A stretch of 64,000 nt of DNA from Blastobasis lacticolella (GCA_905147135.1 LR990054.1:12003001-12067000), one strand, 5' to 3'; counted from the first letter of the stretch, positions 34,641 through 46,239 are shown. Made by a program: numbers and translations. The notes: generated from the sequence alone by a model not told the origin.

Positions 34641-35452
34641 ATGGTGGCAATGTTCGGGAACTGAATGTGTGACCGTTTCGTACTTTGAAACTAGTCGAAC
34701 TTTAGCACTGTAATGGGCTTGCTAGCGCCACTCGTTCGGTGTACCTCCTAATACCGTTGGCTAAGCGAGATTGACCAAGAAATATAATATCTTAAATGCA
34801 CTAGAATAGGCCGTGTGGTGTCTGGAAGAGTAGATTAGCACCAGTGGGTGGCGTATAAGGCGACTAATGTTTTCGAGACAAAAGATCTAGAGTCTCCGTA
34901 GGCTGGCAAATGGGCTGCAGCTTTAACCATTGTTATATATATGTCGCAGCCAGATGGTTAAATTAGCCGGTTAACTAAACGGCTAGCCTTTTGAGCAATT
35001 ATTTAGTTAAAAATTTGCCAGTTTCATAAGATTTTAAAGTGATGTTGAAAGAACGATATTGCCTCGAGTTTACGCAGCTATTCCACACATTGTTCCAATG
35101 CTAACCTACCTACAATAACTTCAAAGTATAATAATAGTTTGCATTAGGTTTCTATTTGGTTAGTTTAGGTTAGCATTATGACAATGAATGGAAGAGCTCC
35201 GTAAACTCGAGGCAATATCGTTAATTTGATTTTACTTTCAAAGTTCATGAATTTGGCCAATTTTCAATTAAATAACAGCTTAAATAGCTAGCCGTTTAAT
35301 TACCCGGCTAATTTAACCATTTGGCTGCGACATATTATAACATTGCGATCTCCAACCCGCTTGCCAAGCGTGGAGATTATGGTACCAACCTCCCCTTTCG
35401 TGGAAGAGGCCCTAAGTCCTACAGTGGACTGTTATGGGCCGTGATGATGATT
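34641..35452 (+). repeat. Family-2 dispersed repeat split by a MITE
   Basis: The left part 34,641-34,938 (GGCAATGTTCGGGAACTGAA ... GGCTGGCAAATGGGCTGCAG) and right part 35,336-35,452 (ATTGCGATCTCCAACCCGCT ... GGGCCGTGATGATGAT) are contiguous in other copies. The 397 bp between them is a foldback element. Confidence 0.85.
34939..35335. mobile_element. Foldback MITE, ~397 bp, nested in family-2 repeat
   Basis: Ends ATATGTCGCAGCCAGATGGT and its near-perfect reverse complement (ACCATTTGGCTGCGACATAT). The inverted match continues inward (GGCTAGC..., AATTAGCC, TTTAGTTAAA-like) and includes a second strong paired block, AACGATATTGCCTCGAGTTT (35,052) against AACTCGAGGCAATATCGTT (35,204), so nearly the whole element can fold. 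No ORF. The AT-rich flanks suggest a TA-rich target, but the duplication is not exact enough to define. Confidence 0.88.
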
Positions 35453-36554
35453 GTCTAAACGTCATAAAAGTTTAGTTTATCGTAACGGGGTTGTGTGGGG
35501 GGAGCGAAGTCAGCAAATTATTGAAACATATCGCAGAGAATACAATGAAAGACTTAGAATTATCGACTCGATTAGCCAACGTACCTAACTGTTGCGGTCG
35601 AATATGTGGTGATCCTAGTCATAATGAGGTATGTCATAAATACATTGTACGAAAGCATAGTCATGGACATGAGTGATTCAGCCACAATTAATCGCGTAAA
35701 GAGGAAAGTAGTCGTGGGCTGGAACAAACAAGTCACAAACAGGGCACGCAGAGGTTAATTTAAAATATCCCAATAAGCTTTAACCAAAACCAGTCACCAA
35801 TGCGTTGGCCGCCTCTAAAGAGACCTCTAATATACCCCTTAAAAGTTGCTGCCAAAGTATGCTTAGTAAACGACTTCTAATTTGCGAACACAACTGACTC
35901 TGCCATGCTTCACATTAAAACCATCGGCCGTGTGTTCCGCCATTTATTTATATTAAGCTCAAACTTTTATAAGCTTGGCGTACGCCTACTCTTGTTTAAA
36001 AATAAACGTTTATTTAGGAAAAAATAAGTCAGAATTCCAATGGCGTGGTACAAAGTTTTTGAGGGAGTCGTTATTTCCCAATTCAGAGCGCCTTCCTCCA
36101 AGTCTCCAACTTGAAGCTTTTGGAAGGACTCAATATTATACACTTTTTATTAAACAACTTTATCAAACTTCTCTTCATTACAAAAATGTAATAGTCGGAT
36201 ATTTTCGTCGACTCCAAGAGCAAATATTACCTATGACTAAAGTAAAATCGTTCAAATTAAACTTGATTCGGCAAAAAGGAGACATAATCATCTCCACTAA
36301 CTAGTATTCGATTTGATTTAACAATTTTCGATAAATTATACATATGTCAAAATTTCGAGAGCTACATAAAGTTTACCGTAATATTTATCAATAATTTATT
36401 CATTGATAGGTAACTATATATTTTTTTAATAGTTTAGTCCGGGTTTTCCCATCTCGTACGAGTATAGGTATCAAAAACAATGGTAGCCAAAAGTAAGCCA
36501 GCAAGCAGCTACTAAAGGGTGTCCTAAAAGTAACGAGACTTATTTTTCTTGCGT
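35453..36554. other. Mixed stretch, no gene called
   Basis: A fragment at 35,786-35,840 (CACCAATGCGTTGGCCGCCT) belongs to the common dispersed debris. A 109-codon plus-strand frame at 35,975-36,304 has moderate composition but no motif, promoter or splice context that convinces me. Confidence 0.3.
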
Positions 36555-36852
36555 GATCATCATAATCATCTTGGCATTAATGTCCCGAGTAATGCACGAG
36601 GGCCCGGGGTCCGCCTTGACCATAATCAAGGATTTGGGAGATAAGATAATTACAGTGGAGTGACTGCCATCTGACCTCCGTGCTACCAGGGGAACCTGAC
36701 CAGATTGGATCATGGTTACCGGAATGATCAGCTTTCATCTCAATGTTTTTTTCCCTCACCGTAAGAGAGTCATTGCTACATGGCCGCAGTGGGATTCGAA
36801 CCCGATACCTCTCGCTTACGTGTCGGATACCTCAACCACTCGGCTACAGACA
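36555..36852 (-). mobile_element. tRNA-derived SINE (family 1)
   Basis: Tail ATCATCTTGGCATTAATGTC at left. Box B GGGATTCGAACCCGATACC and box A AACCACTCGGCTAC at right. Internal deletions of ~60 bp relative to full copies. Confidence 0.87.
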
Positions 36853-39059
36853 CTCTTAACTAACTATTTTTGTGTGATACTGGGCCACATATAAATATAT
36901 TTTATTAAAAACTATATATTGACAATAAACATCAAACAATCTGTTGCTTATAATATATTTTTCGATTATTACTGTTTTATTTCTAAAATGAAGCGACAAA
37001 ACAACAAGTATTGGCGAATAGTATAATTCGGTTTAATAAATGAAATGGTAAATCTGATACTGCTGCTCACTTTATTCAACATAATTCTCAAGAAAATATT
37101 TGACGAACGAGTGTTTATCAGATAATTGAGATTTGAGGATACAGGGAGAGACAAAATTCAAACAAATTTCTGTTAGGTCATCTGATAAGGCTACCCCAAG
37201 AAATATTACACGAATATAGCACCTCTTCAAACAAAATCCATCTATGTCGATTTGAAATGCAGCTTATAAACTGCAATTAAAGAAATCTACGTTGTACCAA
37301 AAACACGCATAAGGAGTCGCGGGCAGAAGCTTGTTATTAATATTAGTGCATTAGACCCTTCATGATGATAATAGGCAGATCCTCTTTAAATTTAAAAATT
37401 TATAGGTAGATACACTAAACTAATTGCCTTCATAACTTTTATAATTAAGCAAGAAGGTATCATTTTTGAATTAAGTATTAGATACTAAAAGGTACATTAT
37501 GGTCAAGCTATATGCAAGAGAATTCAATGAATCACCCATATACTTATGGTTTATGGTTTTCGGTTCTTAAATGAAAATTAGCATACAAAAGGAGGCGGTC
37601 AGTAAACATTGTTGAACCTTCAATGGTAAGTGAAATCAACCTACCGGACATCTTTAGCTATTGTATTTTATTTAAAGGTGTTAGTCATCTTCAATATCTA
37701 GGCTGTTGTTTGTAAGAGAGATTTGGCCTCTATAAGAGCGGGACAAGCAGAAGCTGCGTGTTATGGAAATGAGGATGCTGTGATGGATGTATCGAGTTCC
37801 CCGATGAGACCGCGTCCGAAACGCTCATGTTCGCGGTAGCCTACTCGCAGATACCTAATACCTAATGTTGTCTTTGATAGTATGGCCACAGTCTCGCGCA
37901 GTCAAGATAATAAAGTAGTAAAAACATGTTTGGCCATGCCATTTACGCCAGCACGAGAAAAAGAGGCTTGCCCAAAAAGCGATGGCATGCAAGCGCGGAT
38001 CTAGCATTGTGGCCGCGATGGGCATGCCCACAACCCTAATTGAAATCCATAGGCCCCCAATTTGAATACAAAGCGGTATTCTTTTCATTACCCCCAGTTT
38101 TAAAATGTCTTAATGGTCGAGCTCGCTGAGCTCGCTCATTCCTTGATTTATGTTAATATTATAAGGTACTACTGTACCAGCTTTTACGAACGACACGCAC
38201 TTGACCGATTTTCAGGTGGTCTTGCCCACAACCTTTTTTAGGAGCTGGATCCGCGCACAATCTCAAACCGAAGTGCACAAGAAATAAGAAGGCAGAACCT
38301 TGGTCCCCTTGAGGAGACTGCCATCTACTGCACACAACCGGAACTATTTTTTTTTTTGCGCCTAACGAAAAGGAAATTGTCACCCTCCGGTAGCGGTTGG
38401 GAGGGAGGAGATGAACTCTCATGAGTACCAGCCGGCCGGTCGGACTAGTTATAGACGACTCGCTAAAAAGAAACCGAGACGCCTACGTGCTGAACACTCC
38501 CTGGGAGCTCCTGTAGCCGGGAAGGCTTTCCAGGTTTCATCGGACGCGACACCCCATAGGGACGGGGTGCGCAGGGACTTAATGCGAGGATAATAATGAT
38601 GGTTTGCGCGATGTAACGGTAAAAAAAACGAATATCAATTATCAAACTAAATTGTACTTCCTTAATTAATATAAATAAACATTCAATTTTATCAAATAAA
38701 GATTTAAAGATAAAAAAGTAATATTTTACAGTGGTCACAATGACTAGAACATTTGCCATAATCGCCCAATTAGAGCTGGTTTAATGCAATAGCTACAAAT
38801 CTCAACTTCTAATGTCGGAACATGATTTGCAAAATATACGTAAAATTGATATTATCGATCGACCGAAAACATACCAGTTTTTCGAAACAGGAAAATGGCA
38901 AGAAATATTGTACAACAGTACCTAGATAGTTTTTTTGTTCATTTTTAGGTACAATGCTTATTAGAATATGCTAAAATCTGAATATACTAAATTACATATT
39001 AAAAATGTGTTGGCTAGACATTAGGGTACTATAGCAATTTTATCGTGAAATCCCTTGAT
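36853..39059. other. No gene; one GC-rich patch
   Basis: AT-rich except 38,220-38,590, which is GC-rich with frames open on both strands (CAGCCGGCCGGTCGGACTAG; CGACACCCCATAGGGACGGG). This resembles the untranslated or coding remains of a LINE, but I found no diagnostic motif. Confidence 0.3.
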
Positions 39060-39885
39060 CCATCCGAAATACATTCGAATATTTTTCAAGCACACGGATG
39101 ATGTGGATGGCTGGTCGATTTTCGAATTCGTCGCTCAGCATTTTCGCCAATCGAACTGGTGTTCTCCTTTTGGTCTTCTTTCTTTCTTAAACGATGAATT
39201 CGTTGTCTCTGCACATCTGAAAGTGGGTTTAATCGATCGCAAATGGGAATAATTTCCTAAACTTTTACTAACTTTTTCTTTCCCATTTTCGGTCTCGCCA
39301 TTTCTGTGTGTATGTTTTAATAAGTCAATAATATATTTTTTACCTTAAACTGACCTTTACATTTTAATCTATTACATTCGGTTTTTTTCGTTCAAATCCT
39401 AAAAAAAATTTTGATGCTAGCAAGAGTTGTTTACCCGCACGACATTTCATTTTCAGTGCTCTCGGTATATAACGTCAAAGGGTAGATAAATATAATAAAT
39501 AAATAAACGTGCTTGAACAAATTCACACAGCGCTATCTAGCCCCAAAGTAAGCAAAGCTTGTGGTATGGGTGATAGATATCTGATAAACACTTACAATAT
39601 TTTAAATACATACTACACCCAGACCTGTAAAATTCATAATTTAAATTTCAACTCGGCCGGGAATCGAACCCAGAAACCACCCAGGTCGTCAATGGGTCAA
39701 ACATATATTTTTGTATTGTTGCCAGATGGATCTTCAAACATTTTTCTTACTTTTAAACTTTAGGAGTACACACTTTCAAAAGTACACATCTTTTGTGACA
39801 CAATTTTGCTGGAATACCCGTTGGGACAACGAGGAAGGCGTTCATCGAAGTCACGTCAAAATGGTACAGGTGTTTGCTTGTTTTT
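39060..39885 (+). repeat. Family-3 repeat copy (3' half) with a nested second-type SINE
   Basis: 39,290-39,480 and 39,690-39,885 align piecewise to the minus strand of 57,225-57,600 (GTCTCGCCATTTCTGTGTGT; AATAAGTCAATAATAT; TTGATGCTAGC; ACATATATTTTTGTATTGTT; GTGACACAATTTTGCTGGAA). The alignment is interrupted by the SINE at about 39,488-39,692. How far left the copy extends is unclear. Confidence 0.6.
39488..39692 (-). mobile_element. Second tRNA-derived SINE family, nested insertion
   Basis: On the minus strand it opens at a box B-like TCTGGGTTCGATTCCCGGCC and ends CTTTGCTTACTTTGGGGCTA ... GTGTGAATTTGTTCAAGCAC. The flanks GTCAAAGGGT (left) and GTCAATGGGT (right) look like a 10 bp target duplication with one change. 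Related copies are at about 50,405-50,570 and 52,390-52,485. Confidence 0.65.
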
Positions 39886-40084
39886 ATGAATGATCTTGTT
39901 TTTTATGAGTAAACACGGCAAAAGAAAAACCAGGATTTAAAACATATAAATCCTTTCTGTGACTGGAGTTTTGTTCGGATCGGAGATAGAGTCGAAAACA
40001 CAAACCAGGAAAAAGCGAAATGTACGTTTCCTAGTCAAAGGAGCTCCGAAATAATCATCTTATTTTAAAAAATACCTACATTAG
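39886..40084. other. Short gap, nothing recognised
   Basis: No feature seen. Confidence 0.3.
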
Positions 40085-40338
40085 ACGACTTGTACCAATG
40101 ACTGAACTGTAAGCGATTATCTTACGGTGTAGAAAACTTCGTAAAATAACATGCAGGTTCACCAGTCGCTTGAATGTGTTACCACGATCCAACCTGATAA
40201 GGTTCCTCTGTTACCGGAATCACGGAGATCAGATGGCAGTCGCTGCACTGCAACTACGTGATCTGCTAAATCCTGGATCATGGTCATGGCCTTCCGGTGT
40301 GAGACCGGGATATTGACGCCAAGATGTTGATAATTTGT
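40085..40338 (+). mobile_element. tRNA-derived SINE (family 1), head lost
   Basis: Starts TGTACCAATGACTG. Contains TCAGATGGCAGTCGCTGCAC and CCTGGATCATGGTCATGGCC, with a shortened 3' hairpin and the tail GATATTGACGCCAAGATG. Confidence 0.82.
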
Positions 40339-41547
40339 TGACTAGTACTGCTCAAATACGTAAAATGAATTGGTGTGCTAATATTTTATACCTATACCAA
40401 TACCACGCAGCCTTGTAGTGAACGAAATATAATGGAAAACTACCAACTAAATAATCATTATCAAATACACCCTTGGGTAAATTAAACTATAAATGACCAA
40501 CATTATTATCAAGAGCAATGGTAAGCGTTCTCATCAAAGTTTACGAAATATACTACATTATATTATTTCCTAAATAAATAGTCTGATTTTAATTAAACAC
40601 AGTTGCACCAGCAACAGCTAAGAAGCACAACAAATTATGGCCTTAAGAGGTGTAAAAGTGCTAAAAATTTTTCACCACCACAATAATTATCAAAAATCTG
40701 CTCATGATTTGTCTAGAAATAGCAATAAATGATACTATTTTGAAATAGGTATGTTATCACAAATACCGTCTTAGTATATGTATCAATTTAAGTTATGCTA
40801 AAAACGGGCGTTTTTATAGATTTTCCTTGCAATGCTGCAAGGTAATTGATGCTATAATTCATGGTCGGGTAGTAAATTAAGGAGCTATAGGTAAACTGCA
40901 GCTGTTCCCACAACTGTTACAAATTAGCAGTAGAGAGCTGCTCTACAAATTTGCCAGATTATAATCTCTTCGGACGTCTGCAATACTTGGGTAAACTAAT
41001 ATTAATTTAGATTTAGTAGCATTCAGTGGAGGCGCCTTGAAATTCGACTTCGCATATTAACCTGACGCCCAGAATTGAACTGGGAGTTTTGATGAAATTC
41101 TGTTTAGACTAGGGCTAGATAATTAAGGTGGAGCAGGGCCATGAGGGGTTATTAATCACCCCATTTGACAACTACAAGATATTACGGGGATCGACGGATA
41201 AAATATGGGCGTCTAAGGTCGTTATACCTCAGTAGGCTGGCATATGTGTGTACCTTCGAAGTTGTGTGGAGTTGTAATAGGCAAAGTTTTGTTATTTAGA
41301 TTTATTCGGGTCTACTACATTATTACAACAAATTGTGTTAGTTTACAATAGAATTATTTTAGACAAATAGTACAGAGTGGAATTCTAAATACTTGTGTAC
41401 CCAATTCCGAGTAGACATTTGGATTTTGGCATCAAAGGGTCCTTTGGATAAAACGAATTAATTGTACTAGAATTATTTAATGGAATTATTACGAAAGTTA
41501 TATTTACAGCTAGTAAATTACAGACTTGTTCCATAAATTGGTCGTCA
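40339..41547. other. AT-rich stretch, no gene
   Basis: A scrap at 41,205-41,240 (GGTCGTTATACCTCAGTAGG) may be decayed family-2. Nothing else. Confidence 0.3.
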
Positions 41548-42005
41548 AAATCCTAGCGATGATCCGGATTCCGGCTAGTGTCAGAGTCCGTTTTCCTACA
41601 CTTTCTTCATTTCAGCAGATTTTTGGCATCTTGCATCGCTCTCGCATCCGACTTAGCGATGTCAATTCATCACTTCTTAGGCCGTGCTTTTCATGGTACT
41701 GGCAGGTTAACTTACGATAGATGTAACTAAACCTGCTTGTTTTATTTGATTGAACCTAGACCTTTACTCCCTCGTATTAATCCCAGGTGAGCCTCTTCAA
41801 TCATGACTGCGATGCCATGCCATGCCAATCCCTCATGCCAAAGCTACCACAGATATACTCGTTACGTACTCGGTCAAGTCGCGTAACTCCGCACATCCAC
41901 CGTAGCATTATTAGCAGCCGTAGCGCATCACGGGCCAGCCCCTTGAACTTGACCAGGATTTTACGGTCGCAGGTAACTGCCTTCTGTGAGACTTGATCGT
42001 AATTC
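41548..42005 (-). mobile_element. RTE-type LINE fragments
   Basis: Minus strand of 41,790-41,990 translates around the RWMCGVT..D...EYI block (plus strand CGGTCAAGTCGCGTAACTCC, GCACATCCACCGTAGCATTA). 41,548-41,690 carries the tail-side section (CGCTCTCGCATCCGACTTAG). Broken by indels and a ~90 bp AT-rich gap. Confidence 0.7.
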
Positions 42006-43194
42006 TTGAATTATTTTCTCAATTCTTCATATGATTTGCATTAATTGAATGAGCACAACAACTTAAAAACTCGGCTTGCACAGTTTTGTGCTACTACTGT
42101 ATCTCAAAGTTAATAATTTGTCAGCTACCTATAGATGAATGTATCCATGACGCTCACGATGTAAGCACGGAATATTACATTACTTTAATTTTTTGTAGAT
42201 ACATCAGATTTTAAATCCGATTCCAAAAAAAATATTTGTCATTGTTAAAAGATTTATTAACTACAACTATTATTTTTTTATACTGTCTAATTTCAACATA
42301 CCTCCCAAAGAATACTTGTTTAAGTAAAGTAGCGCTACTAAGCGTTCTTGCAGTGCTCATCTACTAAGTAAACGTACTGCTCTATCAGTTTCGTTCATTT
42401 TGAGGGAAGCATAGTTTCTATCGCTACTCAGATATTGTCAATTGAAAGCATCTGCGTTCGCGAGCACTGTAAAACCTCATAGTAATGTTTCTGATACAGA
42501 TTCTGATAAACTTTTCTTTATATGTTCTATTATGCTGGCCTTTATTTTTAACAGCGTTTGAGTATTGCCATTCGACGTGGCAATGCCGCCAGCAATTTGG
42601 GCATCTAGCCTAATGGCTATAATTTATTAGATTAGTTTCTTAGTTTTATTTAGTTGTAGATAAATTTAGTTTTAGTTAATTAAGTGTACGTGTGTTGTTT
42701 TTGTTATTTATATTCTGACATTTCAATGCATCTTGACTACTAAAGACCGGTCCAAACTTACAAGTAAAAGGCGGATAACAAGTTAATGCGCTGACGCAAA
42801 TCTAAAGTAGGTAAGTTATAAAGTCATTTACCTACGTCTTAAAACATTACTGGAGAACCTTTTTATAAATAACTTAAGGTTTTACCCAGTACCTACACGA
42901 CTGGTCCGCTTAATGTTCAAATTCAAAAAACAACGACGTTAGCTAGTTATTAAAGCCTTGAATCGAATTTCGCATCAAATTTATCCCTATGACGTTGGTA
43001 CTTTTAAATCAGCAATGTTGTGAATCATTAATGTGCATTAATTATACATTATCACTCGATCTTAATGGTACTAAAATTATTTTCTTTACATTTCATTTAA
43101 AATGTTATTGTGCACAATAAATAGTATTACATTTGTTTAATTAATTATTTGCTCTTGATGCGTGCTATTTCTCGTTTTTTTTATTAAATTAGGC
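42006..43194. other. AT-rich stretch, no gene
   Basis: About 1.2 kb with no exon, repeat copy or frame that I can support. Confidence 0.3.
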
Positions 43195-43690
43195 TGGCCA
43201 TGTCATTGACCTGGTTGTAAGTGTAGAACTAGCTTATTCACTCTAGCCTTTAAGGTGTCTAGATTATAATGATCAGTGAATACACTCGCAGGCAACGTGT
43301 TCCATTCCTCAGCCGTACACATTATAAAGGTTGAACCAAAGCGGCTTTTGCAGATAGTTGTAATATCCACGACATAAAGATGAAGCGTACGCCCGGATTG
43401 CGTTTCCCGACGGCGGAAAGGGTAGGCGGAATGAGGTCGTGTGGTCGTGAGGGCGTGTGTGAGGCCTGCTTCGCACACTATCCGAAATGAAACCTGTAGA
43501 TGACCGACGCTGGTACTCGAGGCTCTCCAGCTTAGCTTCGATCAACTGCGGGTCACAAATTGTATTCTTTGCACGATTTTCCACCGAATCCAAGGCGGCC
43601 AGTTGGCATTTAATTGATCCGTCCCAGAGGTGGCAGCAGTACTCCATGCAGGATCGGATTAGTGCATGATATAACTGGAACAACTGCTTT
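43195..43690 (-). mobile_element. Jockey/CR1-like LINE, C-terminal reverse transcriptase fragment
   Basis: Two overlapping minus-strand frames, offset by a frameshift, encode LYHALIRSCMEYCCHLWDGS, ALDSVENRAKNTI, then ISDSVRSRPHTRPHDHTT, EEWNTLPASVFTDHYNLDTL and KARVNKLVL. That is the end of the RT domain and the C-terminal 'W..LP..VF...yn...FK..V.k.L' region of Jockey/CR1-type elements. Pseudogenised. Confidence 0.88.
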
Positions 43691-43729
43691 AAAGTGAATT
43701 ACTGACATGATCAATGAAATTTTCGAAGA

Positions 43730-44248
43730 TTTTGAAAATACCTTGAATTTGAGTCGGGCGGCGGGGGAGGAGCACTGCATTGAATAAACGAATCGCGCTC
43801 TTCCGTGCATTTAGTGTAACTCACGACCCACACGTGACTGAAGGGTAATTCTTGCATGCACTGTTTAAGTTTGTCTACAGTAAAATTAAATATGTCGGCC
43901 TCCGGCTGTGTAAGAGCCAGCAAAACATACAAATCACAGCTATCGTCGAAAAGAGGGGGCTATGGGCCACACGTGGGTATCCCAATTTCCAGCGCTGAGC
44001 GAGCGAGGTGGTTTCGAGAGCGTCTCAAAGCACCCAAAGTACCCCTAGTAAACGATTTTTTCCTTAGCTATCTAAAAGTCGAAAATGTTAACCAAATATT
44101 GCAACACATTCACAATTTCAACAGGAGCCTCGAGCGAGAACAAATGCTTAATTTGCTCCTTTCAAAGCGCCAACTAGCCGCGTTAAACGGGTACCAGAAT
44201 TGCTTACCTTACATTCTTAGATCGGATACTGACGAAAGCTTAAAATAG
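43730..44248 (+). repeat. Family-3 repeat copy with 5' region and intact ORF
   Basis: 43,750-43,891 matches the minus strand of about 57,865-58,110 (GGCGGGGGAGGAGCACTG; AGTGTAACTCAC), and its ORF continues the match. It is the 5' part of the family, on the plus strand. Confidence 0.65.
43892..44248 (+). CDS. 118-codon ORF carried by family-3 repeat, function unknown
   Basis: ATG in AAATATGTC context, 118 residues, moderate GC and balanced codons. It begins MSASGCVRASKTYKSQLSSK. The middle holds AERARWFRERLKAPKVPLVN, and the end is rich in Leu/Gln/Asn and looks helical. A second, broken copy lies on the minus strand near 57,865 (MSASARARDSQKYKSRLSSE, then a stop, then RQFQEHLKAAKVRLVN). Protein-level similarity between two copies shows the frame was once translated. 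I do not recognise the family. It could be an ORF of an unnamed transposable element or a retrocopied host gene. The overlapping minus-strand frame at 43,711-43,932 is its shadow. Confidence 0.55.
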   Translation: MSASGCVRASKTYKSQLSSKRGGYGPHVGIPISSAERARWFRERLKAPKVPLVNDFFLSYLKVENVNQILQHIHNFNRSLEREQMLNLLLSKRQLAALNGYQNCLPYILRSDTDESLK

Positions 44249-44859
44249 AGTATAACTGCACTACAAGGCGTATACAAATAATTATTCCATTTTCATTTCA
44301 CAGCAATCTTGCGAGGGTGTCCTTTGTCCCAACAGAAAGGGTCCTTGTGGCAGCCTGACACTCATCCCCATGTTATTGTATGATATGTGTATGCCCTCGA
44401 GACACTCGAGTGTTGCCGCAGACTCTCAACAAAAATCCTGAGACGCAAATAATAATGTATTTGGTTTCTGATATAGAACCGGTATTTGAATTCGTGCAAA
44501 AATGAATGGGACGGGTAAATCTATCGTATTTTTTTTAAGTATCTATACAGTGCAAATTTATTTCATTCTAAGTTTAAAAATTTAAGTAGACGTAAGAAAG
44601 CTATAGAGAAAATAAAAAAATTCAAACTGTTTTAATGTAAATTAATATGTAAAAAATTTTGTTACAAAATACAATTTTACGCTCTACACTCTGGATCTTT
44701 TTTGACATTAAAGATATAAATATTTGGTTAGGACTGTAGAGTACGACTCGTTTGACACCCATAACACCTTTTGGAAAAAGTGTGGATCCAGCTCTTTTTT
44801 CCGTGACTACTTTCAATAATACGAAATGTGGTAGGCCCTTGCAGTAAACTTCCAGTATT
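44249..44859. other. No gene recognised
   Basis: May include the 3' remains of the family-3 copy; no exon signals seen. Confidence 0.3.
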
Positions 44860-45120
44860 CAGCATCATCGTCTTGGCATTAATTCCCGGTTGCACTTCCG
44901 CGCAACACGCGGGGGCCAGGGTTCCGCCTTCCTGCTTTTCTTAGTCCACTTTGCTCGGTCTTCGGCATCCTTTGTGGTGAGTCTGTTTTCACGCATGCCA
45001 CTCTTAACGACGTCCAGCCATCGCATCTAGGGCCGACCATTCCTTCCCGTACCTGGCGGGGGTGGCATGGCCAGACATCTGTTCCCTACGTAAATTGCCG
45101 GTCTGCGCAAGACGTGGCCG
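44860..45120 (-). mobile_element. RTE-type LINE 3' end joined to a SINE-type tail
   Basis: Minus strand from the right: CCGTACCTGGC... region, then GCCGAAGACCGAGCAAAGTG, ACTAAGAAAAGCAGGAAGG, then GCGGAACCCTGG, a short stem-loop, and CCGGGAATTAATGCCAAGAC, GATGATG. The last ~70 bases are those of the family-1 SINE 3' end, yet the upstream part is RTE coding tail. It looks like the partner LINE of the SINE, or a chimera. Confidence 0.7.
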
Positions 45121-45284
45121 TACTATCGTAAATCCTGCAGATAAACATGACTGTATTAATAATTGCTAATCTTCTTGCGTGAGAGGCCAATTAATCGAAC
45201 GAGTACTGTCCTAGACATGCAACCTGGTTGCATAGCTAATATGCAGGCGGCTCACAGTTTGGAGAAAAGATGCCGTAACGAACA

Positions 45285-45830
45285 AGCCCGCAATGCGTTC
45301 ATGAAAATCTTCTGCGGAATAAGGCTTTGCGCCTGACATGCTTACTTAAAGCGTTGATAAGTGTTCTCCATCCTCCTCTATAGCGTCGAGGCTTGAATAC
45401 CTATTTTTGAAACCACTCACATCCTCGCAAGCGCTCGTCTTTTCTACCTCTAGTAACTTAAATTACCACGAGTATGAAAGAGATAGGTACCGCGAGCACT
45501 CGCGTGGATGAGAGCGGTTCCAAAAATCCTTGAACTCTAACGCAAGTGATGACAAAGCATATTAAAGCTTTTGAAATGTGGGTACATCGACACATGCTGA
45601 AGATATTGTGGACTGTGAGAGTGATACTGTGTCGCAGAGAATAGGAAAGAAAGTTTAATTTCTCAACATAATCAAAAGGAGGAAACTTATATATTTTGAC
45701 CACATAATGAGGTACAAATCATCGTCCAAGGAGAAATTCAGGAACGCAGACCACCAGGCAGACTTAAAACATCATTGCTAAATAATCGTATAGGGTAGTA
45801 AGGAATAAGCATTGTCAACCTCTGATAGAT
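45285..45830 (+). mobile_element. LINE reverse transcriptase C-terminal fragment, degraded
   Basis: Translations in shifting frames give IKAFEMWVHRHMLKILWTVR (about 45,560-45,620) and RRPPGRLKTSLLNN (about 45,745-45,785). These match the EAFEMW.YRRMLKI.W...V and GRR.PGR..T.. blocks near the end of lepidopteran LINE proteins. Many stops and indels. Confidence 0.75.
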
Positions 45831-46239
45831 GGCACTTTAAGAAAAAGAAAGAATATCCTACTAGTACTTGTGGGAATTATCAACATAATTGGTTATTTAA
45901 AATATGGTTGGAATAGTAGGCGCCCTACAAGGCGCACGGGTTGAAAATCAATCAATTAATGGATACTTCCTTTGTATAGTATATATTTGACGCGACAAAT
46001 TGCTTAGGTAAGTAAAAAAGTCATACCAAAATAATTTTCTGTACTTTTTGCTACAATATATTTTGTAGGCGTTTTACATCTTGAATGACAGGCACCTTTT
46101 ATTGTTCTTTCTTTAATATGCGGTACCGAGGCTCGAGGACAATTTTCTGTGTTTAGTACACTTCTTCCTGGCCTCCAGGAACTGTCTTGTTCCGATTTCA
46201 ATCTTATAGGATCCCCGAATTTCTCAGTAATGACCTCAG
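45831..46239. other. No gene recognised
   Basis: AT-rich gap between two LINE fragments; nothing called. Confidence 0.3.

Noticed and set aside
43711..43932. Minus-strand frame with poly-proline (SAPPPPPDSNS)
   Set aside because: It overlaps the 5' region and start of the family-3 ORF; proline codons come from the G-rich tract GGCGGCGGGGGAGG.
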